Positions 1 through 6,579 of a DNA stretch of 8,953 nt are shown in pieces (the stretch's first letter is position 1; each line of letters begins with the position of its first letter). Both the position numbers and the translations under genes were made by a program. The stretch is from Thermoplasmata archaeon (GTDB taxonomy: Archaea > Thermoplasmatota > Thermoplasmata > Lutacidiplasmatales > UBA184). The notes under the pieces were generated by a model, which was given only the letters and a program-made list of their open reading frames with translations, had not been told where the DNA came from and made no database searches. The stretch covers positions 1-8,953 of the forward strand of contig JASHVP010000040.1 in the NCBI GenBank assembly GCA_030044475.1. Reading direction: 5' to 3'.

Positions 1-1150
1 GCCCGTACGCGTCGACGGTCGGCGGCGCCACCGAATCATAGAACCCACCACCGTCCGACCAGGTCAGGAAGATCACGCTCGAGTCCCAGACGGGGCTCGC
101 CTCGATCGCGTCGATGACCGACAGCGTCCAGTTCTCCCCGGTGCCGACGTCGTACGGGGCGCTCTCGCTGTCCGTCTGGTTCGGGATCACCCACGAGACG
201 CTCGCCACGTCGCCGGTCGCGAGGTCGGAGAACAGTCGCGCGCTCGACGCGAAGTGGCTCGAGTTCGCGGCCGCGTAGCTCCCCGCCTGCGCCGCGAGCG
301 GGTTCCACAGCTTCCACGCCGTCCCGTTCGCGATCGCCTTCCCGTAGCTGCCCGCGGGGATCGGGAAGTCGTAGTAGGTCCAGCTCACCCCGCGCTCGCT
401 CAGCTCCTCCGGAACGGTGACGGTCGAGTTCGCCTCGTCGAGGTAGGCGATCCCGCGCGAGGTGAGCGACCCGTTCACGGCGGTGAAGTTCGACCCCGCG
501 AACGTCGCATTGGGGAGCGAACCGGCGACCAGGAGCCAGTGGTTCGGGAGGCTGTAGCTGAGCGCGCCCGAGAAGAACTCGTCCCCGAGCCCGTACTCCT
601 CCGCGAGGTCCCAGTACCCGGCGATCGTCGCGTTGGTGTAGTACCCCATCGCGACCGGACTGCCCTGCGCCGCGGAGACGAACCCGTTCATCGCCCCTTC
701 GTCGTAGGCGACCGAGGCGGACTGCGACGACTGCGGCAGCGGGTCGGTCGAGGTCAGTCCCGCGGGGAACGGATAGGGGGCGACGCAGCCGTCCGACGGC
801 GCCGAGAGGTTGTACGGGAGGCAGGCCCCCGTCGGCGTCCCGACCACGGAGTCCGAGCAGACCGCGGTGACCGTCGGGCAGTACGCGCCGAAGTACGTGT
901 CGAACGACCGGCTCTCCTGGACGAGGACGAAGATGTGCTGAATCCGGTCGATCGAGCCCGCGGGAGTCGAAGTGGGGGACCGGTGCTCGGCCCGGTAGAG
1001 GACGACCGCGGCCGCGGCGGCGACGACGAGCACGACCAGCAGGACCGCGATCGCCCCCGTCCGCCAGTCCCGTCGCCGGGGAGGGAGCGAGGGCAACGAC
1101 GAGGGGGTCGGGAGCGCCCCGGTCGCAGGGGGTCCGCTCGGGGCGGTCAT
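1..1150 (-). CDS. Membrane-anchored phosphoesterase-family enzyme (AcpA / phospholipase C type), 3' end cut by window
   Basis: The ATG at 1150 opens 383 codons reading out of the window, so the C-terminus and stop are missing. Residues 1-31 are Pro/Ser-rich and end in RRR; residues 32-52 are a hydrophobic helix followed by a polar chain, predicting N-in, C-out anchoring. The outer domain fits the phosphoesterase family (PF04185; alkaline phosphatase superfamily): IQHIFVLVQESRSFDTYFG at 70-88, then MGYYTNATIAGYWDLAEEYG at 168-187, ALSYSLPNHWLLVAG at 196-210 with probable nucleophile Ser200, WVIPNQTDSESAP at 320-332 and FLTWSDGGGFYDSVAPP at 361-377. Members hydrolyse phosphomono- or diesters with a metal-assisted Ser/Thr nucleophile. 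Glu79 is kept, but the usual Asn after it is Ser80, and the usual Asp of the W/Y-D-[DE]-GG motif is Ser365, so activity may be altered. Several N-x-S/T sequons support an extracellular location. It is divergent from the HAD gene. Family is confident; substrate is unknown. Confidence 0.85.
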   Translation of the reverse strand, partial: MTAPSGPPATGALPTPSSLPSLPPRRRDWRTGAIAVLLVVLVVAAAAAVVLYRAEHRSPTSTPAGSIDRIQHIFVLVQESRSFDTYFGAYCPTVTAVCSDSVVGTPTGACLPYNLSAPSDGCVAPYPFPAGLTSTDPLPQSSQSASVAYDEGAMNGFVSAAQGSPVAMGYYTNATIAGYWDLAEEYGLGDEFFSGALSYSLPNHWLLVAGSLPNATFAGSNFTAVNGSLTSRGIAYLDEANSTVTVPEELSERGVSWTYYDFPIPAGSYGKAIANGTAWKLWNPLAAQAGSYAAANSSHFASSARLFSDLATGDVASVSWVIPNQTDSESAPYDVGTGENWTLSVIDAIEASPVWDSSVIFLTWSDGGGFYDSVAPPTVDAYG

Positions 1151-1173
1151 GGGACGGGGAGACGCCCCGGTCT

Positions 1174-1181
1174 CCAAATCG
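1174..1181 (-). promoter_or_regulatory. Weak TATA-like element upstream of the phosphoesterase gene
   Basis: On the minus strand this reads CGATTTGG, the only AT-rich patch close upstream of the ATG at 1150. Its centre is about 27 bases from that ATG, the distance expected for a leaderless archaeal transcript starting at or near the start codon. No Shine-Dalgarno sequence precedes the ATG. The match to a TATA box is poor, so the spacing is the main argument. Confidence 0.3.
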
Positions 1182-1205
1182 GTTCCTCGTTGCGAAACGG
1201 CGGCG

Positions 1206-1235
1206 TGCGGCGTCGCATCACGGCTCGTCGCCGCA
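1206..1235. repeat. 7-bp inverted repeat in the divergent intergenic region
   Basis: TGCGGCG at 1206-1212 is matched by its exact reverse complement CGCCGCA at 1229-1235, with 16 bases between. It lies between the two divergent promoters, upstream of both. It could be a binding site for a dimeric regulator. It could equally be chance, because inverted GC heptamers are common in DNA this rich in G and C. Confidence 0.25.
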
Positions 1236-1250
1236 TTTCGTACCACCCCC

Positions 1251-1256
1251 TAAATA
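1251..1256 (+). promoter_or_regulatory. TATA box for the HAD phosphatase / surface-protein transcript
   Basis: TAAATA is embedded in C-rich DNA and is the clearest AT-rich element between the divergent genes. With TATA centres lying about 27 bases upstream of transcription starts in archaea, the start would fall near 1280. That is downstream of the ATG at 1270 but 13-14 bases upstream of the ATG at 1294, so the element also argues for the later start codon. No purine-rich BRE is evident next to it. Confidence 0.5.
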
Positions 1257-1293
1257 CCCCCCCTTCTCCATGGATATCCGACCTCCGGGCACG

Positions 1294-2169
1294 ATGCAGC
1301 CGCGCTTCCGTGTGTTCGTCGATTTCGACGGGACCCTCGTCGAACCGAACGTGGCCATCCTCCTCGTCGAGCGGTTCTGCCCGGACGGGGAGAGCGTCGC
1401 CCACGAGGTCGACCTCCAGCTGCACGCGGGGCAGATCACCCTCCGAGAAGCCTGGGACCGTCAGGCGGCTTTGCTGCCGGGCGACCGGATCGACGAGATG
1501 CGACGGTGGGCCGTCGAGAACGTGCCGCTCCGCGACGGGGCGCGCGACTTCCTGAGCCTTCTCTCGGAGCAGCGACTCCCGACGGCGATCGTGTCGGGGG
1601 GGCTCGACTTCTACATCCGGGCGGTGCTCGAGCGCGAGCGGTTCGACCTCCCCTTTGTCTCAGATTCCCTCCGGAAGCGCCCCGACGGGAGCGTCGAGGT
1701 CCTCCACCCGTACGGTCACGCCAGCTGCCGCCTCTGCGGCATCTGCAAGGCGCAGGTGATCCGGTCCCCGTTGCCGGCGGCGGAGCGCACCGTCTTCTTG
1801 GGCGATGGGTCCACGGACCGGTACGCGGCCGAGACCGCGGACATCGTCTTCGCGCGGCACCGACTGCAGGCCTACTGCCAGCGCTCCGGACTTCCGTTCT
1901 TCCCGTTCGAAGGGTTCGCGACGGTGACCGCGCAGTTCCGTCGGTGGCTCACGGGCGCCGAGCCCGTTCCGGACCGGCCGGGTCTCGGACTGGCGAGCTC
2001 CCCGTGCCCGATCTCCACCGAGCTCGCGGCCCGCTCCTCCGACCGTTCCGGCCGGGCTCGGACCGCGGCCCCGCTCCGAGCGCTCTCCTCTTCCGCTCCG
2101 CCCCCGATCGCGACGCTGCCGTCCGGTCCGTCGCCCGAGGGAAGCGGGTTGAGCAGAGGTCTCGCATGA
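1294..2169 (+). CDS. MtnX-like HAD-superfamily phosphatase with an extra C-terminal tail
   Basis: From the ATG at 1294 the product is 291 residues; an in-frame ATG at 1270 would add eight. I prefer 1294 because the TATA box at 1251 puts transcription start near 1280 and because six residues before the first HAD strand is normal. Numbered from 1294: motif I VFVDFDGTLVEPN (nucleophile Asp10, acid Asp12), motif II IVSGGLDFY (Ser101), and SCRLCGICK, resembling the cysteine cluster of Bacillus MtnX, whose Lys152 fits motif III. Motif IV is LGDGSTDRYAAE (Asp171, Asp175). MtnX dephosphorylates 2-hydroxy-3-keto-5-methylthiopentenyl-1-phosphate in methionine salvage, in the cytosol. No other salvage gene is visible, and phosphoserine phosphatase-like activity is possible, so I give no symbol. 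The core ends near residue 222; the last ~69 residues are Ser/Pro/Arg/Ala-rich without family resemblance. The stop overlaps the next start as ATGA. Confidence 0.82.
   Translation: MQPRFRVFVDFDGTLVEPNVAILLVERFCPDGESVAHEVDLQLHAGQITLREAWDRQAALLPGDRIDEMRRWAVENVPLRDGARDFLSLLSEQRLPTAIVSGGLDFYIRAVLERERFDLPFVSDSLRKRPDGSVEVLHPYGHASCRLCGICKAQVIRSPLPAAERTVFLGDGSTDRYAAETADIVFARHRLQAYCQRSGLPFFPFEGFATVTAQFRRWLTGAEPVPDRPGLGLASSPCPISTELAARSSDRSGRARTAAPLRALSSSAPPPIATLPSGPSPEGSGLSRGLA
2155..2160 (+). promoter_or_regulatory. Shine-Dalgarno site for the 1434-residue surface protein
   Basis: AGAGGT matches the archaeal consensus GGAGGT at five of six bases and ends five bases before the ATG at 2166. It lies inside the end of the HAD gene. 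It fixes the start of the surface protein and fits translational coupling to the upstream gene. It is the clearest Shine-Dalgarno site in the window, as expected for an internal operon gene whose neighbours look leaderless or short-leadered. Confidence 0.6.
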
Positions 2170-5100
2170 AGTCCGCGCTGGTCGCCGTGAGCGTGACCGC
2201 CCTCCTGGTCGTGGCCGCGGTCCTGGTCGGACTCCCGTCGGCGTCCACGACGGTCGCTTCGCCGGACGCGCCGGGCCCGACCGCGCCGGCCTCGGCGTCG
2301 ACCGCCTCCGTCGCTTCCACCGCGGTCTCGACCGCGGGAGAGCCCGCGAGCCCGCTCTCGGACGCCGTCCCGTCCGTCGCCGCGGGGCTCGTCACCCCCC
2401 ACGTGGTCGCGCTCGACCTGCCGGGTCCGCACCCCGCCGCCTGGGGCTCCGCGGACCTTCCGCCGGGGATGCCCGGACTGACCGGCGCCGCCGCGCCGGG
2501 CAGTTCCGACCCCCCGACCCCGTGCTACGCCGTGAACCCCTCGTCGTTCGGACAGTCGATCCTGCCCGGGGGGTGCGTCGGGCACGACGAGCCGACGATC
2601 GGATTCTACTCGATCTCCCCCGGCAGCGGGGCGAACGTCACCTGGAACGGGACCCTGCCGACGGACGTCTCCGCGACGCAGAACCAGTCGGACCTCTACG
2701 CGACCGCGTTCTTCGGGCTCGTCGCCTCGGACCCGGATGCCTGGCTCGGCCAGTGCTACGTCGAGCTCCAACTGTATCCCGATTTCAGCTGGGCCGCGCC
2801 GTCGACGTCCACCGCCGGGGTCTGGAGCGGCGCGGTCGTCGGCTGGCAGGTCGACCCGACCTCGGGGGACGTCGACACCTGCTTCTACGAGCCGCTGTCG
2901 CTCAACGGGCTCCCCTCGGACGGGTACTTCCAGATGAACCAGGGGGACTCGTTCTCGTTCGTCGCGAGCGGGTGGACGACCGACCCCGCCGGCGAGACGT
3001 TCTCGCTCACCGACCTGACGAGCGGGAACGCGACCAGCGCGACGCTGTACAACGCGACGGCCGGCGTCGCCCTGGACCCGGCCTACTCCACCAACTCGGT
3101 CTCGGGCTCGCTGCTCTGGAGCACCGGGGGTCAGCTGCCGCTCTCCTTCGGCTTCGAGATCGGACGCGCGGGCAACCCGTCCGGCGTCGCGAACAACACG
3201 TACAACGGCTGCAATCCCGGGCCGAACGCCCCGACCCCCAACAACCACGCGGTGCCGTGCGACAGCTACAACCCGGTCGCGTGGATCAACGACACGCTGA
3301 CCCCGTGGAGCCTCTCGCTCCCGACGTTCTTCAACGCCGGGGGCCGCTCCGTTCCCTCGCAGGTCGACCTCGCCTCCTCCGTCGGCGGCGACACCGTGAT
3401 CACGAACGAGAGCGCGGGCAGCTGCAACAACCGCCTCGGGAGCGCGTTCTGCACGTACCCGTGGTTCGGCTACTCGTGTTCGCCCGCGGGGTACACGTTC
3501 GGCGCCACCGACTACGCCAGCGAGTCGAACGACTTCGGGCAGGGAGCCCAGTTCCCGACGACGGCGACGCTCAACCTCCTCGGACTCCCGACGTACCTGC
3601 CGGCGGCGAACAGCCAGCCGAGCTGCGGCGCGGCCAACTACACGGTCTCCGTCGGCCTCTCGGGCGCGACCGGCGGGTCGGTCGCCTTCCTCTCCCAGAC
3701 GTTCACGTCCGGGGGATCGGTGTCGGACGTCGTGGCGGGAGACTACGCGATCACGGCGACCCCACCGACCGGCGCCGGCTTCCTCGGCTGGACGGTGAGC
3801 GGGAGCGTCGCCCTCGTCGGACCGACGACGTCTCCCTCCACGACCCTGCGCGTCGCAGGGGCCGGGAGCGTCATCGCCGACTTTACGGCCAGCCCCGAGC
3901 TCACCACGGTGTTCTTCAACTCGACCACCGCCGGCAGTTCGGTCATCGTCGCTCCCGGACCGGAGTTCGGGAACCAGACCGGATTCAGTACCGTGCTCGC
4001 CGGGCAGTCGACCGCCCTCGCGCCGGGGCTGTACGGGATCCAGGCCGGCCCCGCCAGCGGCTCGGTGTTCTCCTCGTTCACCGTGACGGCGGGATCCGCC
4101 GCCGCGGTTCTCGCGGCCCGGGACGAGCCCGTCACCTGGTTGACGGTCACCGGAGCCGGAGGGACGGCCACGGTCACCGTGGCGTACGCCTCGACGATGT
4201 CCGGCGTCAGCGTCCTCCTGACGGGAAACGGCAACGGGACGGTCTCCCTGAACGGTCAGTCGTTCCCGTACAGCCCGTCCACCGGCGAGTCCCAGGGGAC
4301 CGTCCCCCTCGCCCCCGGGACGTTCGCCGCGGTCGCCACCCCCGCGCTGGGATGGGTGTTCGTGGCCTGGTCGTTCACCCCCGGGACGGTCCTCACCGAC
4401 TTCAACGCCTCGACCAACGTCACCTTCCCCGCGGGCGTCGCGACCCTGACGGCGACGTTCGCGGCGGCGGTGACGGTGTTCGTGACCCCGGCGCTCGACG
4501 GGGACGCCGCGGTCGGCCTCGGCTCGCCCGTGGCGAACAACACGACGTTGTTCCTGGTCCGGGGCGAGTACGACCTCAACGCGGTCCCCAACGGGTACTT
4601 CGGGTTCTCCCACTGGGCCGCGTCGAACGTGAAGTCCCTGTGGATCCTGAAGACGACGTACCCGATCACGCACGTCTGGGTGAACGAGTCCGGGAGCCTC
4701 ACGGTCTCCTACGTCAGCGTCCTCAACGTGTCGATCACCTTCCACAACACGCCGGCGACCGCCGGGTCGATCGAGTTCAACTACCAGTCGTACCCCGGCG
4801 CCACCGCGACGAACGCCTCCCTCGGCGTCGGCGAGTACCTCCTCGTGCCCCAGCCGGCGGCCGGCTACACCTTCTCCCACTGGAACGTGTCGGACCCGCC
4901 CCTCTCGCTCGTCTCGGGCATCCTCACGGTCTCCGGCGGGGGCGGGGTCGTCACGGCGAACTACCTCCCCGCCGGCTACCCCATCACCTTCGTCGGCGGG
5001 ATCGGCACGAACGCGGCGCGGGCGGTGGTGAACGGCGTCACGGTGGCGAGCGGCCAGTCGGCTATCGTCCCGTCCGGGACGTATCCGCTCTCGATCCAGC

Positions 5101-6470
5101 TGGCGCCCGACACCTCGTTCCTGAAATGGATCAGCACCGGGAAGGTCACGATCCAGGACCGGAGCTCCGGAACGACGAACATCACGGTCGCGGGCGCGGG
5201 GGTCCTCTCCGCCCTGATCGCCCCGTTCGCCATCACGGGCCTGACGGCGACGCCGCCGTTCGCCGACGTCGGGGTCCCGGTGACGTTCGCGGCGATCGTC
5301 GGGGGGACGACCCCGAGCACCTTCGTCTGGCACGGGCTGCCGACCGGGTGCACGCCCGCGAACGAGAACCCGATCTCGTGCACGCCGACCGTCGCCGGCT
5401 CGTACTCGGTCTACGTCACCGGGAGCGGGATCCTCGGGATCCCGGTCAAGAGCCCGACCGTGCCGTACACGGTGGGCCCGCGGCCCGCGATCACCGGGTT
5501 CACCGCGACCCGGACGGTCCTCGATGCGGGAATGTCGACGGTCCTCTCCGTGACGACCTCGGGCGGGACCCCGCCGCTCGCCTACTCCTACGCGAACCTG
5601 CCGAACGGCTGTGCGAACGAGAACGTGTCGGTCCTCCCCTGTACCCCCAGCGGGCCGGGCAACGCGACCGTGGAAGTGACGGTGACCGACCTGGTCGGGC
5701 TGAGCGCCAGCGCCAACCTGACGCTCACGGTCAACCCGCCCCTCGTGGTCACGAGCCTCGCCTCCAGCCGCGCGGCCGTGACGCTCGGCATCCCGTTCGT
5801 CCTCACGACGAACGCGAGCGGGGGCAGTTCGGCGTATTCCTACGTCTACACGGGGCTCCCGAGCTCCTGCCCGGCGGTGGATCGGATGACGTTCACGTGT
5901 ACGCCGGGGACGGCCGCCACGTTCTCGATCCAAGTGAACGTCACGGACGCGGCCGGGGCGTACGGGAACGCCTCGACGACCGTGGTCGTGAACCCGTCCC
6001 CGACGATCGTGAGTTCGGGCGTCGCGCCGCTCGTGATCACGCTGGGGCAGTCCGTCACGTTCTGGGCGAACGGCACCGGCGGGACCGGTCCCCTCACCTA
6101 CACGTGGCAGTACCTCCCGACCGGCTGCGCGGCGCTGAACGCGTCGACGTTCTCCTGCACGCCGACCGCGACGTACTCGGGCACGCTCACGGTGTACGTC
6201 ACGGACTCCGACGGGGTCGCCTCGAAGACCTCGGCGATGACCCTCGTCGTCAACCCGAGCCCGCCGAGCCCGTCCGGCCACACGACCGGTCCCGGCGGCA
6301 TCCCCTGGTGGGTCCTCGCGGTGATCGTGGCCGCCGTGCTGGCGGGCATTGTCGGCGCGTACCTGATCCTGCGTCGCCGACCGTCGCCGCCCCCGACGAG
6401 CCCGACCCCGAGCTCGGGACCGACGACCCCCGGACCGCCGCCGCCGGCGTCGCCCCCGCCCGCCCCGTAG
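2166..6470 (+). CDS. Giant cell-surface protein: 10-Cys N-terminal region, InlB-like repeats, Ig/PKD-like repeats, C-terminal anchor
   Basis: This 1434-residue protein starts at the ATG in the ATGA overlap, where a signal peptide begins (MKSALVAVSVTALLVVAAVL). Residues ~25-110 are a Ser/Thr/Ala/Pro linker suited to crossing the cell wall. Residues ~115-490 hold ten cysteines (120-487) and match no domain I recognise. Six Divergent InlB B-repeat-like modules (PF18998 type) follow: ~491-573, 578-675, 680-765, 769-850, 852-935 and 938-1021; several show the pattern Y-x-hydrophobic...G-F-x-x-W, as in EYLLVPQPAAGYTFSHWNV. Four ~86-residue Ig/PKD-like repeats occupy 1022-1366, each with LPxxC-x9-CTP. 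A hydrophobic helix spans ~1381-1402, then RRR and a 29-residue Pro/Ser/Thr tail. About 25 or more N-x-S/T sequons predict heavy glycosylation. No catalytic motif is visible, so an adhesin or envelope structural protein is most likely, by inference. It is co-transcribed with the HAD gene. Confidence 0.88.
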   Translation: MKSALVAVSVTALLVVAAVLVGLPSASTTVASPDAPGPTAPASASTASVASTAVSTAGEPASPLSDAVPSVAAGLVTPHVVALDLPGPHPAAWGSADLPPGMPGLTGAAAPGSSDPPTPCYAVNPSSFGQSILPGGCVGHDEPTIGFYSISPGSGANVTWNGTLPTDVSATQNQSDLYATAFFGLVASDPDAWLGQCYVELQLYPDFSWAAPSTSTAGVWSGAVVGWQVDPTSGDVDTCFYEPLSLNGLPSDGYFQMNQGDSFSFVASGWTTDPAGETFSLTDLTSGNATSATLYNATAGVALDPAYSTNSVSGSLLWSTGGQLPLSFGFEIGRAGNPSGVANNTYNGCNPGPNAPTPNNHAVPCDSYNPVAWINDTLTPWSLSLPTFFNAGGRSVPSQVDLASSVGGDTVITNESAGSCNNRLGSAFCTYPWFGYSCSPAGYTFGATDYASESNDFGQGAQFPTTATLNLLGLPTYLPAANSQPSCGAANYTVSVGLSGATGGSVAFLSQTFTSGGSVSDVVAGDYAITATPPTGAGFLGWTVSGSVALVGPTTSPSTTLRVAGAGSVIADFTASPELTTVFFNSTTAGSSVIVAPGPEFGNQTGFSTVLAGQSTALAPGLYGIQAGPASGSVFSSFTVTAGSAAAVLAARDEPVTWLTVTGAGGTATVTVAYASTMSGVSVLLTGNGNGTVSLNGQSFPYSPSTGESQGTVPLAPGTFAAVATPALGWVFVAWSFTPGTVLTDFNASTNVTFPAGVATLTATFAAAVTVFVTPALDGDAAVGLGSPVANNTTLFLVRGEYDLNAVPNGYFGFSHWAASNVKSLWILKTTYPITHVWVNESGSLTVSYVSVLNVSITFHNTPATAGSIEFNYQSYPGATATNASLGVGEYLLVPQPAAGYTFSHWNVSDPPLSLVSGILTVSGGGGVVTANYLPAGYPITFVGGIGTNAARAVVNGVTVASGQSAIVPSGTYPLSIQLAPDTSFLKWISTGKVTIQDRSSGTTNITVAGAGVLSALIAPFAITGLTATPPFADVGVPVTFAAIVGGTTPSTFVWHGLPTGCTPANENPISCTPTVAGSYSVYVTGSGILGIPVKSPTVPYTVGPRPAITGFTATRTVLDAGMSTVLSVTTSGGTPPLAYSYANLPNGCANENVSVLPCTPSGPGNATVEVTVTDLVGLSASANLTLTVNPPLVVTSLASSRAAVTLGIPFVLTTNASGGSSAYSYVYTGLPSSCPAVDRMTFTCTPGTAATFSIQVNVTDAAGAYGNASTTVVVNPSPTIVSSGVAPLVITLGQSVTFWANGTGGTGPLTYTWQYLPTGCAALNASTFSCTPTATYSGTLTVYVTDSDGVASKTSAMTLVVNPSPPSPSGHTTGPGGIPWWVLAVIVAAVLAGIVGAYLILRRRPSPPPTSPTPSSGPTTPGPPPPASPPPAP
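3636..5228 (+). repeat. Six tandem InlB-B-like protein repeats (coding)
   Basis: Six modules of about 82-98 residues lie end to end. Recurrent core segments are DYAITATPPTGAGFLGWTV, LYGIQAGPASGSVFSSFTV, TFAAVATPALGWVFVAWSF, EYDLNAVPNGYFGFSHWAA, EYLLVPQPAAGYTFSHWNV and TYPLSIQLAPDTSFLKWIS. Most modules end in a strand of the type T-A-x-F or T-A-N-Y. The copies have diverged strongly in sequence and contain no cysteine, so this is an old amplification and not a recent DNA-level duplication. Confidence 0.7.
5229..6263 (+). repeat. Four tandem Ig/PKD-like repeats with an invariant Cys-x9-Cys pair (coding)
   Basis: Four modules of 86, 85, 87 and 87 residues occupy protein positions 1022-1107, 1108-1192, 1193-1279 and 1280-1366. 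Each has a Gly/Ser-rich segment, then LPxxC, nine residues, C-T-P, and in most copies V-x-V-T-D, ending near V-N-P in the last three. This layout resembles putative Ig domains (He_PIG type, PF05345), where the same positions usually read LPxGL and GTPT. The Cys pair probably forms a disulfide on the outer cell surface. Confidence 0.7.
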
Positions 6471-6483
6471 CCGCCGCGGGACG

Positions 6484-6495
6484 GTCCGTTCGGAC
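6484..6495. repeat. Short palindrome after the surface-protein gene
   Basis: GTCCGTTCGGAC is a 12-bp sequence with 5-bp arms around TT, 14 bases after the stop of the large surface-protein gene. No T-run follows, so it is not a convincing archaeal terminator. It may be chance. Confidence 0.2.
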
Positions 6496-6542
6496 GCCCT
6501 GCGCGTAGTCAGGCTGGCGTCGATTCCGAGAAAGACCGAAGG

Positions 6543-6549
6543 TTTTAAT
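6543..6549 (+). promoter_or_regulatory. TATA box with purine-rich upstream element for the 436-residue surface protein
   Basis: TTTTAAT stands out from the surrounding GC-rich DNA and is preceded by the purine-rich GAAAGACCGAAGG (6529-6541), which may serve as a BRE. Its centre is 34 bases before the ATG at 6580. The predicted transcription start is near 6573, giving a leader of only about seven bases. This is the most convincing promoter in the window and shows the gene can be transcribed independently of the upstream operon. Confidence 0.65.
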
Positions 6550-6561
6550 CTCGTCTCGACT

Positions 6562-6575
6562 CGCTCCGCCGAGCG
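6562..6575. repeat. Inverted repeat over the predicted transcription start of the 436-residue gene
   Basis: CGCTC at 6562-6566 and GAGCG at 6571-6575 flank a CGCC spacer, between the TATA box and the start codon. The palindrome spans the predicted start site near 6573, a typical place for an archaeal repressor operator. It is short and GC-only, so chance is quite possible. Confidence 0.22.
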
Positions 6576-6579
6576 CGCC

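Noticed and set aside
254..1555. A 433-codon plus-strand frame over the phosphoesterase gene.
   Set aside because: The product is low-complexity and Arg-rich. The minus strand carries ordered phosphoesterase motifs across the same bases.
1506..2165. A 220-codon in-frame N-terminal extension of the large surface protein.
   Set aside because: It overlaps the conserved HAD core and is Arg/Pro-rich in this frame. The ATG at 2166 has a Shine-Dalgarno site and opens directly into a signal peptide.
2522..6508. A 1328-codon open frame on the plus strand inside the large surface-protein gene.
   Set aside because: The product is Arg/Pro/Asp-rich, has no signal peptide or recognisable domain, and is the +1-type shadow of a well-supported gene with sequons, Cys pairs and membrane segments.
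6471..6579. A possible intrinsic terminator at the GTCCGTTCGGAC palindrome.
   Set aside because: The stem is only five base pairs, no T-run follows, and the only T-rich stretch (6543-6546) fits better as a TATA box.
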